Source: Wyeomyia smithii (taxonomy: Eukaryota > Arthropoda > Insecta > Diptera > Culicidae). Taken from it: a DNA stretch of 64,000 bases. The position numbers and the translations under genes were made by a program. Below the pieces are notes generated by a model. That model made no database searches. It was not told the origin of the DNA and saw only the letters and a program-made list of their open reading frames with translations. Shown here in pieces: positions 11,140-24,629 of this stretch; position 1 is the stretch's first letter, and each line of letters opens with the position of its first letter. The stretch is from contig NC_073696.1 in the NCBI RefSeq assembly GCF_029784165.1, forward strand, positions 245,683,471 through 245,747,470, written 5' to 3'.

Positions 11140-14100
11140 GGGAAGGAAAGAAAGAAGTGTTACAACCGTTGTTGCCAGAGACCGAGTTTACCTGTGCATC
11201 TCTAACGACTATAACGGAAAAGCAAGGTACTTTTGTCACCGTGGTAGGTGACTGATTTTTATACAATTTTTATACGTTTATTGCCGAGCTTCGTTAGTTA
11301 CCCCTGCCAAGTATCAGAAATTATAATTGCCTGGAGAGGTATTCAGTTAACTCTGTTCTAGTTTTTTTACTGGAATCCAGCATGAGGGAAGGGTCAAGTG
11401 AGGGGATGGGAGGAAGCCTGAGAATAAACCAATGCGTAAAAGTCCCTTTGACACCGAACGGTCTGACTTTACTAAGGTACCAACTCATGACCATTCGCTC
11501 TGTAACCGTGATGCTACGAGCCATCCCATTGGTTTAAAATGTTTTGATAAGACAAAAAAAATCAACATAAACTATGATCAAAATTTAGACAAAAAGGAAG
11601 GAAGATCTAGCACAGTGTCAACTGCTAAGAGCTTCGCGGCCCCCTAGATGAACCTCCACTGATCTAGCGCTACGAGACTCAAGCCTGCGACGACCCGTTT
11701 GTCAAGTCAGCATCGTACCTAAGGACCAACTGGAAGGTATTCCGTGGGGAATTATATAAATATGCAAACAGGATCTCACAACTGTTTATAAAATTATTTC
11801 AACGGGTTATTTTTATGGTTTAGGGTATTTTGGTGGTATGTTCCCCCCAGAACAGATACCAACGAAAATTCCAGTGACCACAAAAACAATTAAATAGAAC
11901 CATAGCGAAGCAGGTATAAAAATTCATTAATGGATTCCAGCAAGCCGTTTTTTACGGTTCTAAGGTGACTTTAGTTGTTTCTAAAAATGGCCATTTCGAG
12001 ATAGACTTCTCTATTAAATTAATTAATGAATTATAGATTTGAAGTGCTGGTTTTGCTGTTAACCCTTGAACTTTATTTGTTAGAAAATAAGTTCGATATT
12101 AAAACAAAAGAATAAATTTTAGGCCAAGAGACCCCATTTGGAATTGATTTTGCTGTAATATAAGAAACTATGCTTCAAAAGATGAATAATAATATAAACA
12201 ATCTCTGATTTTACCGGAACTAGTTCCAAACCGGTATAACAACAACTGTTTGTCTCCTCGAATTTATTATTTCTTTTGGCATTTAATGAACGAGAGATAC
12301 GTTTTCTTTTTTTTACCCTATTTTTACGTTGAACTGGATACGAATTATTCCTCGCACGAACAGTCAACCGGTCCAAAAATACAACGCTAAGAAAAACCCA
12401 AAATAAATTTTAGATTTCAGAAATCCCCTTGGCTCGAAACTAACCAAAGGCGTCAACACGTACAACCAATCTAGCTTATGTTATCAGTGAAAAAAACTCA
12501 ATACTGAACGATCTAATTGTTTCAAATTATTTCAGGGACGGGAATGAATATCTTACCCGCAGGCTCAAATACTGATGAAACAAACAAAACTTTTTCAGAG
12601 CGTCGTTCCCGGTGCAGTCCGGTGGTACTATTCTGTGTGTCACTGCTAAACCTTGCACCTCACATTGCAGCCATAATGCAGCCGGATCAAATTTCACTAG
12701 GTTAGCTGGTAAAAGGATTATAACCAAGCAGACGAAGCAAAGTAACTATTGATGAACTGTGTGTATCTTATTGCTTGGGGAATTGATATAATGATGTTTA
12801 CGAAGTCATTTGATTGTCACCGTAATGTACATCCATATATAACAAGAAGATAGGTAAGGCACTCTGCCGTACAACGGACTTTGTTCTGTTGTCGGGTTGG
12901 ATGATGATATGATTGACCATCAGTAAAGCACAATGTTAGCGATGAAGATAAATTTGCCTCCATTTATATGCTACACTCCCAACGTTGACTTCATGCAATT
13001 AAAACACGAACAGCTTATTTGTTATGTTATCACGTTGGATGACATTTTTAATGGTCTGCAATACACTGGAATACGACATAAATATTGCCAACGAACACGC
13101 AAATGTGATGACTGACAAGGAAAATATCTGTTCTGCCATAAAACATAATCAATAAAGCTGCTGGTTCATTGTTTTTGAATTCCTAATCCTATCTAAAACT
13201 GGTACTTGGAACGAAAACAGCCGCTGCTCCATCGGTTGCGAACTCTGCTTTTACCGTTTCCTGAATACTGTTTATGCACTCATGTGTGAGTGCATGACTT
13301 TTCGCTGTTCGCTGTTATACTCAGGAATACACAGAAGGTTTGACGAGGGGATTGAATAATTTTTATTCTTTTTTCTAGCGTCAAATAAAGCGCAGTTATG
13401 ACGAAAAACTTGATGAATGCGATAGAACAAACACATATTGACCGCGAAAAACCGCATACTACCAGCGAATAATGTCGAAGAAAATCGAATTTATAAAATT
13501 AAGCAGCAAAATAAAAACGGAAATAGATAACAGCGCATGAGTCAATATTGCTTTTTTTACAATCAGACAATTAGTCAATATTGCTTTTCTGCAATCACAT
13601 GTTGTAAATCCAGCAAACTTTGCAGTAAAAATAGACTGATATTATTACAAGGGTGAAAAATCGCATATGACACGAAAGAACCACCACAAACTAAGTATGA
13701 AACGATAGGCGAAATCAGAACCATGAGGTATGGAAATCACGGTCCAGAAAATGATGCACCAAAAATGACACACATTTGATGTCACTATGACACCGCTCCC
13801 TGATTGATCGAATATATCGGTAAGCTAGTTGTCAATAAAAATTTTCTCGTTATCAATGTTTGTTTTTATTGACGATAGACCTCAGATCAAATGTAAAACC
13901 GAAACCTTTCTCATGACCTGCTAGCGCTGTTATAATTTTGCCAATTGTACAGAAAAATAAATAATTTGAATAAACACTTTTTTATGCTAAAATTTATGTT
14001 TTGTACCTTACATTGTGGCGAGGATCGTTGCTTTGAAACAAATGACGTCTATGTAAATGAGAGGTCTCTAGAACCGCTTCTGATTTTTCGGGCCGTAGGA

Positions 14101-14700
14101 AGTGTAAAATGACAGTTGGTAGCTATTTTTTTTTGTAAATAAACCACGAATTCCAATCACCGGCAAATGCAATTGTTCGTACTATTCAAAAATCGAACAA
14201 AATAGTAAGTTTCTACATGGATATAATTTTTTTTTACAACATAATTCATCAGATTGTGTAGTTTCCTTCTTGAACTAATTAGTCTACAGGATGAAAATTG
14301 ATAGATCTCTGACGAGAGATGTTTGCTCGCCTAAACGTACAGTGGCAACTATATTGCCACCATTTTTTAAAATTATTATGGCTATTTATTCTCAACAAAA
14401 ACTACTTATGGCTTCGTGCAAGTTCATGGTTTATGTGTTCTAATGAAGTTTCAGTTAATTCTGTGCCTGATGCAAAATACAGACAATTTTGTAGTTTATC
14501 TGTATATTCCATAATTCACCTGTTCCACCTTTTTTTTCAATTTCATTTGCAAGCTACTGCAAAATCAACGACAACAAAACGTATTTTTATTTCCATTTTT
14601 ACATTGTTTTATCATATTCTGGATTCTTTACACTTAATATTTTAAAACGAATAGGGGAAATGTCACAAAAGACTCAAAGAAGTCAAATAAAAAAAACACC
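11140..14700. other. Intergenic DNA, nothing firmly assigned
   Basis: No gene was recognised. Two basic ORFs (minus 12119-12376, with VQRKNRVKKRKRISRSLNAK; plus 12517-12705) are short, have no family match that I know, and lack convincing splice sites. A GC-richer block at about 11320-11740 may be an old repeat. Confidence 0.4.
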
Positions 14701-17700
14701 TTGTATCTTATTAAAACTCAAATTTCATAGCATAAATTTCAATCCTCACATCTGTTATATGTAACATATCCCATTGTGGTAATCTTAAATTTCCTTTTTT
14801 TAAACGAAGTGTTGATATCAACATAGTATAGAGAAATATTAAATTTTCATTTCCATAATGAAACTTTTGTTTCGGTCGCAAAAGAACAGAATTGTTATTC
14901 TATTACATTAATTAAACAACATAGTTTCAGAAAATCTTGATTCCCTAAGCTAACGGATCTTCTTGATCAAAAATAGAAGGATTTCGTTTGATACTAAACA
15001 ATAGTTTCGTAAAATTCAATACGCATTTAAAAAATCTTAAATATTATCGATACCAAGTAAGATTTAAACATTCTTATGTTACAAGATTAAACATCCTTAT
15101 GTTGTGTAAATCGGACAATGTTACAAAGTCAGCTTAAACTTGTTAACGTTATCAGATAAACATAATTTACGGCATTTAAACCGGTACAAGATAATACACT
15201 GACGTTTATATCCGTCAAACGGTTCAAGCCGCCGAATGTTTTGACGGCACAACGCTCTAACCGCAAGCAGCGTTCATTGGTGTGCGTGTAAACGTCGCCG
15301 CGGCTTCAGAGCCGTAAACTGACGTTCGCAGTGTGATGTTGGAAGTTTTTCTTTTCTACATAATTCGTTGTGTGCATTGCATGGGAAGGAAATATGTGGA
15401 AAATTAACCGCTCGATAGCGATTTCCTTGCTAGTGCGGGGTACCCCCTCAAGCCAAAAAACGGGTCACCGCTTACTGATATTACAAATAAGCCAGCAGCT
15501 AAACTGCGTATTTCCCTACGGTTGAGTTCTAATTTTAGCTCACTTAAGATAGTCGAAATAGAGAGGAATGCTAAGGCAAATATCCCTCTTCAACACGGTG
15601 AGATTTTTTTTCATTATAAGTGCTATAAATGATGAATAAAAAAAGTGTATGAAAAATGCACACGAACTCACATACTTCGTCATGACTTTCAGATCGAAAT
15701 CGTACCTTTTCTTGCGTTTGCCTCTAGTTGCGTATCTGCTTGTCCTTTTCGATGACACCATCAAATCATATCAGCTCCTCCATCTTACAAGAACAAAGTT
15801 CTAGCACCGAGCAAGGGCGACAGAATTTTGTTTTCAATCTAGATAAAACTCACTTCACTTCCGGTGTTATTTCCACTTTACTTTCGGTCTCCCATAGATC
15901 ACTAGACTGCTGCCATTCCACCCCACAGACACTGCACATGGAAACTTGATGATAAGAAAGGGCAAATTCACAATAGTATTCACTCTAGAATAACCAATCA
16001 CTGGCAATACCACTCCACAATTTAAAGGGAAAATCGATTTTTCAGAGAAATCCTGCATCGTCGAAGTTCAAATTTATACTGTTCGCCATTCCACAACTGC
16101 AAGTTAATTTCTTTCAATTTTTGCCTCTGTGTTGGTGATTTACCATAGCAGTGTGGGTAACTGTCAGAATGACGGCTGACAAGCCAGCGGCTGTTTCAGC
16201 GATTTGTTTACTATTCAATCCAGAACCTAACTGATTTAGAACATTTTTCTTTGGCCTTCAAAATCTTCACACAAAAATAGTATAAAAAGATAAGTTGGTT
16301 CGCCGCAAGCTGCTTCAGTTTTAGTTCGAACCGACATTATTTAGTGCATGAAATGATACTTCTAATCTCAGACAAACAGCTGTTTGCGAACTTGCACTAA
16401 TGTATCTTCCAGCGATGAAAAATTTTTACTGCTTGTCAAACTGACTTTTCTGCCGCCAATTCGCTCGCACGAGGGGATCTCGATGTCTCGGCTCTTTCGG
16501 TTTGGCCCTTGGGTTCCCAAACTTCATAATTCTCAATCATCGCTTCATAAATCCTTTTTAAAAATTATTTCTGGTCGGTATAATATTTTACAGCCTAAAA
16601 TTAGTGCTCTGCGTAAACTGCGTGAATGCGCGTAAATTTTTGTAACATTTTCCAATATTTTTTTCGTACCTTCAACAGCAAAAAAAAACAATGTTTCGGA
16701 AACACGCTTTCTCTCAAATATTCAATCATCGTTTGATTGAAAATGAATGAAAATTTCAACTTAGATTCTAAGAGTTCTGTCGTAGAAAAAAACTTCAGTT
16801 TTTTTCTATTGTTGTTGTTTCTATTGTACTCACTAGGAGTTCAGTATTTATGACAGAGTATCATTTGCAAATTCGTTGTAATGTTGACTTACATAAATTA
16901 ATTTATTCAGTCAAGTTTTCTAAAAAAAATTTGCTTCTTCTTCTTCAAGTATTTAATTAACAGAATAAAAGTGCAGAAACTCGATCATTCGGCGGAAAAT
17001 GTCTCTACACTGAATTACACTAAAGTTTTTTTACGAGAATTTCTCAGAAAAGGCCTTTTTTAGGCGGCATGCTTTTAATGGCATTTTATTTTCAAATCGT
17101 TCATTTAGAGCGCCGACAAGTTTACTCAATCCAATTACTGAATATTCACTGATTTAGCTGAACCTTTTTATGTTTTCTTGATTTTCAACTCAATTTGCAG
17201 GTGGAAATAACACTGCTATCGATTCTTTACGAAAGTATTTAGCAGAAATGATTAAAAAACTTTAGCAAATAAAGTTTTTTACGCGGATTTCTACGTAAAA
17301 AAACCTTTGTTGACAGTAGTGAGTACCTGGGAGGGAGAAACGAATACTACACTCAAAACAGAGAACACGCACACGAGTAGTTTTCTGATAGCGTGTAACT
17401 ATCTTCTTGCTGTAACACATGCATGACTCAAACGAAGTTTTTAGAAACATTAGGAATACTTACAAATTTTATAGACTAATTTTCCGAGTCTGCGTTTTTT
17501 TTTTCAATTTGCCATTGCATAAAAGTTTCTTCAGAGTTTTGAGTTCGACCGTGATGAAATGTGTTCGAAATCGTAACTAAAGCCTTAAATCCAAAGAAGC
17601 GCAAGTTTAATAATCGCAGTACGCTAGCATGATTGTTACTTAAAGCTTATGAAATTTATTATTCAAAACAAACTAAAATATTTTGTGAAACTACCATGAA

Positions 17701-18956
17701 TACAAAAACTGTTTGCGATGAATATATTTTCGAGCAACGCGATACCGTTATGTTATAACAATACTCATTGCAAAAAAATGTTTTTTTTTTTCAAATTCAA
17801 AATTTTTTAAATTCAAATTTTCAAGTTCAAATTGACAGTCAATGACAGCTCATTCTGGTTCACTTTGACACTCACACAGCTTCGTATCCGTTTCTCTCTC
17901 CCAGGTGAGAAACATAAATCGCTAATTTATTTATCATAAAATGCTAATTTTAAATAAGCGATCTCACTTATTTATGAAATGTTAACGTCGGTAAAAATTT
18001 GGCTTCAGAAAAATTTGCTAAAACACCAAATTTGCCTAGGAACGATTGAAAATATTCACGGTTGTCTACAATATTTACTAACTACTTTGAATTGCGGATA
18101 AAGTTGGCAGAGCCGCTTGCAGGATTCTGCGTTCTAATTTTCTGAGCAAAACGTGATTTTTGAACATTTTATATCGTTGTCCTCCGATTTTTCAAAGAAA
18201 ATTCATTTTGTTCATTATTTGTCGAGCAGTTGGACAGGACGAGGTACGGAGTACTATGGGGAACGTATACCAGACAAAAAAGGCCAGTGTTACGTATGTC
18301 TTATGTATGTGGGTGAACTGACATTGTAGCGATTTCGAGCAGTTTTAATTCATGATTTCAAATCCGAAGGACGATAGAAAATGCAGCTCTTTCAGATGAT
18401 ATAAAAAAACTAGAATAGCGGAACAAACCAATTCTCTAAGTGCTGTCTGTATTTCCACTCTTCGCGAGCAAAGTTTTTTTTTTACAATATCTCGGTTGAA
18501 CGAAATTTAAAGATAATTATTTATTTGTACGCATTTTTGAGAGTCATAAGCAAAATTACACGTACAGAATGGAATACATTTTCACTCACTAAACAACCCA
18601 CAAACAACCAAACTGCGATATAGTATTCATAAGAAGAGAAAAATATTTAGTCACTGAATAAAATATGAAAATAAAATATGTACCTGTAGTGTATGCAAAT
18701 ACAGCTTCATCTTTAAAAGACTACTTATATTTTTCCAATGTGTCATTTATTGCTATGATTTATTGTTATGATTAAAAGCAATTAATCATTAAAAACAACA
18801 GTATTTATATTCAAAAAAACTAGATTTATTTATTTGAACTTTTAGGTAATGAAGCTTCAATTAAATTTACGACTAGTTTGCTTAATTTCTTCTTTTAGTT
18901 CGATGAATTTTTACAAAGAATACTTTACAAATGATAACTTTTTCATTTTTATTTTA
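14701..18956. other. Intergenic DNA, nothing firmly assigned
   Basis: AT-rich DNA. A minus-strand segment at about 15770-15660 reads MVSSKRTSRYATRGKRKKRY and continues to a good-looking GTATGTGAGT donor near 15677. It could be a small first exon, but no downstream exon was found. An inverted pair (GGGAGGGAGAAACG near 17330 and its complement near 17890-17915) suggests a worn repeat. The last bases serve as 3'UTR of the minus-strand arrestin gene. Confidence 0.35.
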
Positions 18957-20176
18957 TTATTCATTTCTGCCATCCCATTCTTCCATACTACCATCACGTT
19001 CGTATGCCCTCTGCAGTGAACTTATCGGATACAAACTGTCCTGATCCTCTACGTACGGTGGAGGCGGAGCAGAAGGTTGATCTCTATTCAAACCTGCAGA
19101 CAATTTTTCGATCCCGGAAGACCGGACGAATGACATCGCTTCCTCAGTCTTCAATCCAGCCGATCCAATGATGATTGGAATGGTCAATTCAATTTTCTTC
19201 GTTGACAACTTTGGTTTGATAAGAATGTCGAACTGGTAACCGACTTGAATAATTTTACTGTTTCGATTTTCGGTAGGTGTCAATGGGCCTACCAAAAACT
19301 GCTTTTCGAAAGTCACAGTAGACAACTTCGCCACAGGCAAAGTTTTTTGGATTTCCACTGCTTCATACTTGATCATCTCATTTTCGGCTATAATCTGCGT
19401 TTGCTCTACTATTTGTGTTTGACTAGTGAACCTCGTCACTTTTTGAAGTTTTATCACACCTTCTGATACATCTTCTTTGGATAGATTATTCACTTCCAGC
19501 ATCAACTCAATTGAATCTCCCGGTACAAATGCAGATCGTTTTACGCTACCAGCTACTATCAACGGATTCGATCGGCAAATCCAACAGTAGAACCGTAGTT
19601 CATCTACCACTTTGACAGGGTTTTTGAAGGCCGGATTATTTGCATCCAAATCGGCCTTAGCCAACACGGTGAAGGGAATTTGGAAGTTATGATCATGTTT
19701 CCATGGGCGTTCCAGTGTTACTTTTATGGCGTATCTGACGTGGCCGTATTTTCCTTCCATCGAAGTCGGTGCGTTCGGCGGTATGTCGAACTTGAAATAA
19801 TGGTACTGTACTCCAGTGACTAGATCGATTGAGTTCCCTGTGTCCGATCCCACGAAGTACAATTTTTGGCGTATGAAATCTTCATGACCTTTGAAATCAG
19901 CCTTGGTTTTTTTGTTTTTCGGACCATGGGGTACTTTGGCACTCCAGAAAGTATCCGCAAATCCGGTAACCAATAAATATACTCCTGAAAAAAAAACGAA
20001 GTTTCTTATTCATGTCTCTTCTTGTATGAGAAGTACATACCTCGGACTTTTTTCAACTGGGTCAAGGTTAGTACTACTGAACCGGTAACCTTGTCCCCGG
20101 CTTTGAATATACCGTTGGGATTGTTGTCGAAGCGTATGTCACAGTTAACGTTCTTCGAGGGCTTTTCTTTCTTCAT
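18957..20176 (-). CDS. Alpha-arrestin (arrestin domain-containing protein), minus-strand member of a divergent pair
   Basis: Two coding exons: 20176-20041 (start MKKEKPSKNVNCDIRFDNNP) and 19984-18957, joined across a 56-bp intron (donor GTATGT, acceptor TTTTTCAG) in frame. This gives 387 residues, normal for insect ARRDC-type proteins. Arrestin-N sequence covers about residues 5-155 (GDKVTGSVVLTL, GVYLLVTGFADTFW, SMEGKYGHVRYAIKVTLERP). Arrestin-C covers about 165-300 (SAFVPGDSIELMLEVNN). The tail carries PPPPY at about 352-356, a PPxY motif that in this family recruits WW domains of NEDD4-type ubiquitin ligases to membrane cargo. An AATAAA follows the TGA stop within about 15 bases. The start agrees with the paralogue's MGKKEKPS. 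The role in trafficking is inferred from the family. Confidence 0.92.
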
Positions 20177-20705
20177 TGCCACCTTTTATTAGGACTTTTT
20201 CGACATGTTAAAACAATCCAAGGCGCAAAAATACTGACTATTCGACAGAGTAGCCGATTTTATCGAAAATATGATGAATCAATTATTTCTTATCAACCGA
20301 ATACTGCCTGGATTAGACGGCATATGTTATCTTGTTCGGGGATGTTCTTTTCGAGTTTCAATGAACATCGATAACAAGTAAGAACCAGCGAATTTGTTTT
20401 TAAAACAAACGTTTTGAAATATGGTTTTCCACTAAAGTTTTTTAAGCTACAGCTGGGAAATGCTGATTTGCTACGCTCTCAACTGTTATTGAAAATAGTA
20501 ATAATCAGGTAAGAAAGTTTCAACCTGAAAATGGAATGGTTTATCATTCACGAAAACATTGTGTCCACTGATATCAGGACTTTATCGCTAGATAAGCGCA
20601 AACAAAATGAGACTGTTTCTTCTGCACTCGAGCGTGTTAGTAGCGATCGAATTGTTGAGTGGAGCCTTAGGTCGCATCATTAGAGTGAAGACACTTATTC
20701 GCAAA
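20177..20705. promoter_or_regulatory. Shared 529-bp region between divergent arrestin genes
   Basis: The two start codons (20176 minus, 20706 plus) face away from each other with 529 bp between them, so both core promoters and 5'UTRs must lie here unless non-coding exons were missed. No TATA box or initiator could be assigned with confidence. The plus gene has in-frame codons upstream of its chosen start, back to an ATG at 20607. That extension is hydrophobic and absent from the paralogue, so it was not used. Confidence 0.45.
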
Positions 20706-22377
20706 ATGGGCAAAAAAGAAAAGCCATCCAGACACATCAAGTGTGAGATTCGATTCGATAATAATCCGCTTGCGATCTATCGGCCAGGCGATGCGGTTAC
20801 TGGTTTTGTTGAGCTGACGCTGTTGAAAAATAAGAAATTTAGAGGTAGGATTCTGCCGATGAATCTGTGATTCGATTTTCTCAATCGGATAAATCGATCC
20901 GAGCAAAAAAACGCATTTTCATTGTAATACCTAAAATGCATATAACCATCTCTCATATCATTCACCATTCTAATACTGAAATTTTGTTTGATACAAACGT
21001 AAAACATGTGAGAAAGTTTTTTAAATTACAAAAACTGTTTGTGCGGTAGAAATCAATTGAAATAATGGTCAGTTATGAGATAAGATATTACTGCAGAGAA
21101 GGCAATAATAAACATGACTTGATGGGCGTAGTAACGAACCGGACTTTAGGGGCTTACAAGCTCCCCACTTCAAATTTTGTGATGTTCTATATCTCAGATT
21201 GATTTACACTATCTGACAAATTGATAGATATTAGTCAAGATTGGAGTTTGATACACCCTTGTGAAAATTTCCTGCTACGTTCCTATTTGAAATAGATAAA
21301 ATTCCGAACCTCTGTTTCTCGATTGCAGGCATTTGTCTAAGGATTAACGGCTTCGCTTCAACTTATTGGGGCTCCAAGGTGAAAAATGGATCGACAAACT
21401 ATAAGAAACGAAACATTAGCTTCAAGGGTCGCGAAGACTATTTCAACACTATTAGCTATCTGGTCGGTTCGGACGTGGGAAATCCTCTGGAAATTGTTGC
21501 TGGCTCCTACAGTTACCCATTTTCGGTTGTGATTCCGGCGAATGCTCCCGCCTCAATGGAGGGTACGTTTGGGCATATTCGTTACATGATTCAACTGACT
21601 CTTGAGCGGCCATGGAAACACGACATCGTAAATACAGCTCCATTCACCGTTCGAGTAGATTCCGACTTGAATCTGCTTGCGGAAACGTTGTCACTTCCAA
21701 CCAAAGCGGAAACGGTATCATGCTTTTATTTTGGCCTTACGGAACCATTAGTAGTAACAGCGACTACTCCTCGATCCGGATATGCTCCTGGAGAAGTAAT
21801 CGAAATGGTTATGCACGTGAATAACCAAAGCATCGTAGACATCAGAACAATACTAGTTAAGCTACAAAGAGTAGACACGTTCATAAGCCAAGTGCCCTGG
21901 GTTGACAAGAAGGTAGAATACACCGTTCTAGAAGAGCGCTACACAGGAAAAATTAGCCGCAGACACAATGCCCGTTTCGAGGAGAACATACTGATAGGAG
22001 CCGGGACTCCCTCCAACGACAGTCTTTGTCGTATCGTCTACACCCAATACGAAATTGAAATTGTAGTGCATCCTAGCCGGTCCAGAAAACGGCCCACGCT
22101 ACGACTGCCGATCGTACTCGGAACAGAAGGATTGACAAGTAGCAACCTAAACCCCGAAGCGATTATCGAGAAACAGCGGCTGGCCATGGCGGATTTCAGG
22201 CCACCATCAGCCCCACCAGCTCAAATGGCGACATCCGAGGCAATGGCGATTCCACCCCCACCATACACGGACCTGCCACAGAATAGTGTAAGCACGTTTC
22301 AGTCCTATTCACTAGAGGGACCTGCGGAAAACGAATGTGCCAAAGGATCCGAACCGTACACGCCGAGAGACTATTGA
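20706..22377 (+). CDS. Alpha-arrestin (arrestin domain-containing protein), plus-strand member of a divergent pair
   Basis: Coding exons are 20706-20844 (MGKKEKPSRHIKCEIRFDNN) and 21329-22377, with a 484-bp intron (donor GTAGGA, acceptor GATTGCAG) joined in the same phase and place as in the neighbouring minus-strand gene. The product is 395 residues. Arrestin-N (GDAVTGFVELTL, INGFASTYWGSK, SMEGTFGHIRYMIQLTLERP) and arrestin-C (SGYAPGEVIEMVMHVNNQ) are complete. PPPPY at about 355-359 is the PPxY ubiquitin-ligase docking motif. The identical intron position, head-to-head layout and shared motifs indicate a local duplication with inversion. The 3' flank meets an antisense retrotransposon tail about 84 bp past the stop. 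Confidence 0.92.
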
Positions 22378-22460
22378 AAGCTGTTTGTAGCAGAAGTCTG
22401 TTGTAACGTGTTTATTTTAGTTATTCAAATTTTCAGTATCGGAATGTATTCCGATGCTCA

Positions 22461-22495
22461 TATTTAGTTTAGTTTTAGTTTAGTTTAGTTTATTT
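22461..22495 (-). repeat. (TAAAC)n-type 3' tail of the CR1-group element
   Basis: Plus strand reads TTTAGTTTAGTTTTAGTTTAGTTTAGTTTATTTG, i.e. repeated AAACT/TAAAC on the minus strand, directly after the element's 3'UTR. Short tandem tails instead of poly-A are typical of CR1/L2-type elements. Confidence 0.7.
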
Positions 22496-22598
22496 GATAC
22501 ATGACGTAAGACAAGTCTTTTTGTGTGTCATTAACGGAATAAGAACGAATATAATAATTTCCAGCGTTACAATTATTCTAGGACTATAGTCTAACTTA

Positions 22599-24629
22599 TT
22601 AGCTATTAAAATGAATTAGAGCAGCTCTTTTATACATTACTTCCGAAGTTATTTGCTTTAACTCTCTAGGTTGTGCGTTCCAATGCACCACACCTCTCAC
22701 GAATAATGAATTACTGTACAACGAAGTCCGATGAGTTGGAACTATGAAATTCCGCGTGCGAGATCCTTGCCAAGCTGTTAATTTGTCGTAGAGATACGAT
22801 GGACACTGACGTTGAATTAGCCTCTGAAGGTAGATGCACGCCCTCAACGTGTAGAATTTACGAAAGGGACATCCGAGTAAATATTTCTGAAGATGACGGA
22901 CTGAGGTGAAACGATTTACATTGTACACGTAGCGAGCACAATCGTTTAAAGCAACTTCTAGTTTTGACAACAAAGCTGTGTGCATACTTAGATGAATAAC
23001 ATCCCCAAGGATGAAGTGAGGAAGTATAAGCGTTTTGAACAACTTCAGTTTAATGTTTTGTGGAAGATCGGACGTAGTAGCTCGCAGTGTACGTAGCCCA
23101 GCATAAACTTTACCGCACTGGTGGGTGTCCCAGTGAAGATTACTTTGGAAAAAGATGCCCAAATTGTTCGCATGATCAGTAAACTGAATTTGATTGCCTT
23201 CTAAATAGATCTGCGATTCCGCTGAAACTAAACGACGGTTGGTTCCGAACAACATTGCTTTCGTCTTCGTGTGATTCAAACTAAGTGAATTTCTTGAAGC
23301 CCACCATGCAACACGTTGTAGATCTTCGTTGAGCAGTGCCGCAGCTGTGGTGGGATCAGGATGGATGGAATACAATTGAACATCATCGGCAAACATCTGG
23401 ATACTACAATGTCTAAGCACAACTGGAAGATCATGTAGAGTGAGAAGAACAGGGGGCCGAGTACAGATCCTTGTGGGACTCCAGAAGTAACAGCTATAGC
23501 GTCTGACAAAATATCATTGCAAAAAACAGACTGCTCTCTACCAGTAAGGTATGACCGAACAAGGGAAACAGCTGATGAATCGAAGAAGAATCGCGCTCTA
23601 AGTTTCTGGCATAAACGTTGATGAGATATAGTATCGAAAGCTTTGCTAAAATCTAACAGCAACATTACAGCCACACTTTTTCTGTCCACTGCAGCAGAAA
23701 TATCATCGAACACTCTCAATAATGCTGACTTAACTCATTGTCCTTGTCGAAAACTTGCTTGATGATCGGAAATAAGGTGTCCAGAAGATAGAAATGCGTT
23801 GATTTGCCTTTTTAATATTTTTTCAAATACTTTAGATAGGACACAAAGTAAGCTTATTGGACGAAGATTTTCAATCGATTTAATATGTTTCTTTTTACGT
23901 AGCGGAATGATTTTTGCGCGTTTCCAAGCTTTAGGGAAAACCGACGTTTCAATTATTCTGTTGTACAGATGCACAATTTGATCGAGCACAATGGGGAAAA
24001 AAATTTTTGGAGAAGTTGTCCGATCCGGCAGCATTCGACTTTATATCGTAGAAAGCATTAACCACTTCGTGGACGCTTATCGGTTGAAATCGAAAATCTC
24101 CTTCGTAGTGTGAATTTTCAAAACTATTTTGTCCGTCGTTTGTAAAGTGGCTTGCAAAACTGGCGTTGATCACATTCGAGTCATAAGGATGATCATCATG
24201 AGTTACAGCTTTACCAACTCCAAGTTTTTTTAACTTCCTCCACAGACTAGTCGGTGATTCATCAGAAACAAACGTTGCGCTAAGATGATCAACTTTAGCT
24301 TGGCGAATAAGTGTATTTGCTCTATTTCTTAGCTGCTTATAGATTGCCCTTTTCCGATCTCTCCACTCCAAGGATGCAACTTTCCAATCACCATATGCCA
24401 TATCCCTCTCCACTATGGCTTTGCGGATTGCCTCATTGAACCATGAATTGTACTGCTTGCGACGGTGAACTGTTCGTAGTGGAATACAAGAATCATGGAC
24501 AGATGTTGAATTTCTATTGAAAAATTCCACGAGTTGATTGATGTCAGTCAACGAATAGAAAATTTCCCAGGGGATATTCATGATACTCCTGCGTAGTTCA
24601 TCACTATTAAAATTCACGTAATCGCGGTA
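22599..24629 (-). pseudogene. CR1-group element ORF2, reverse transcriptase part
   Basis: Three frames cover the RT: 24617-23949 (pre-RT linker, CIPLRTVHRRKQYNSWFNEA, SPTSLWRKLKKLG), 24034-23735 (KRAKIIPLRKKKHIKSIENL, RPISLLCVLSKVFEKIL) and 23719-22599 (LLDFSKAFDTISHQ, GVPQGSVLGPL, FADDVQLYSIHPD, LSLNHTKTKAMLFGTNRR). The catalytic FADD is intact. Frame changes near 24005 (in an A-run) and near 23435, plus a stop near 23735, inactivate it. The C-terminal part ends MYKRAALIHFNS at 22599. Confidence 0.82.

Noticed and set aside
20607..20705. Upstream in-frame ATG as start of the plus-strand arrestin
   Set aside because: It would add 33 hydrophobic residues not found in the paralogue; MGKKEKPS aligns with the neighbour's MKKEKPS.
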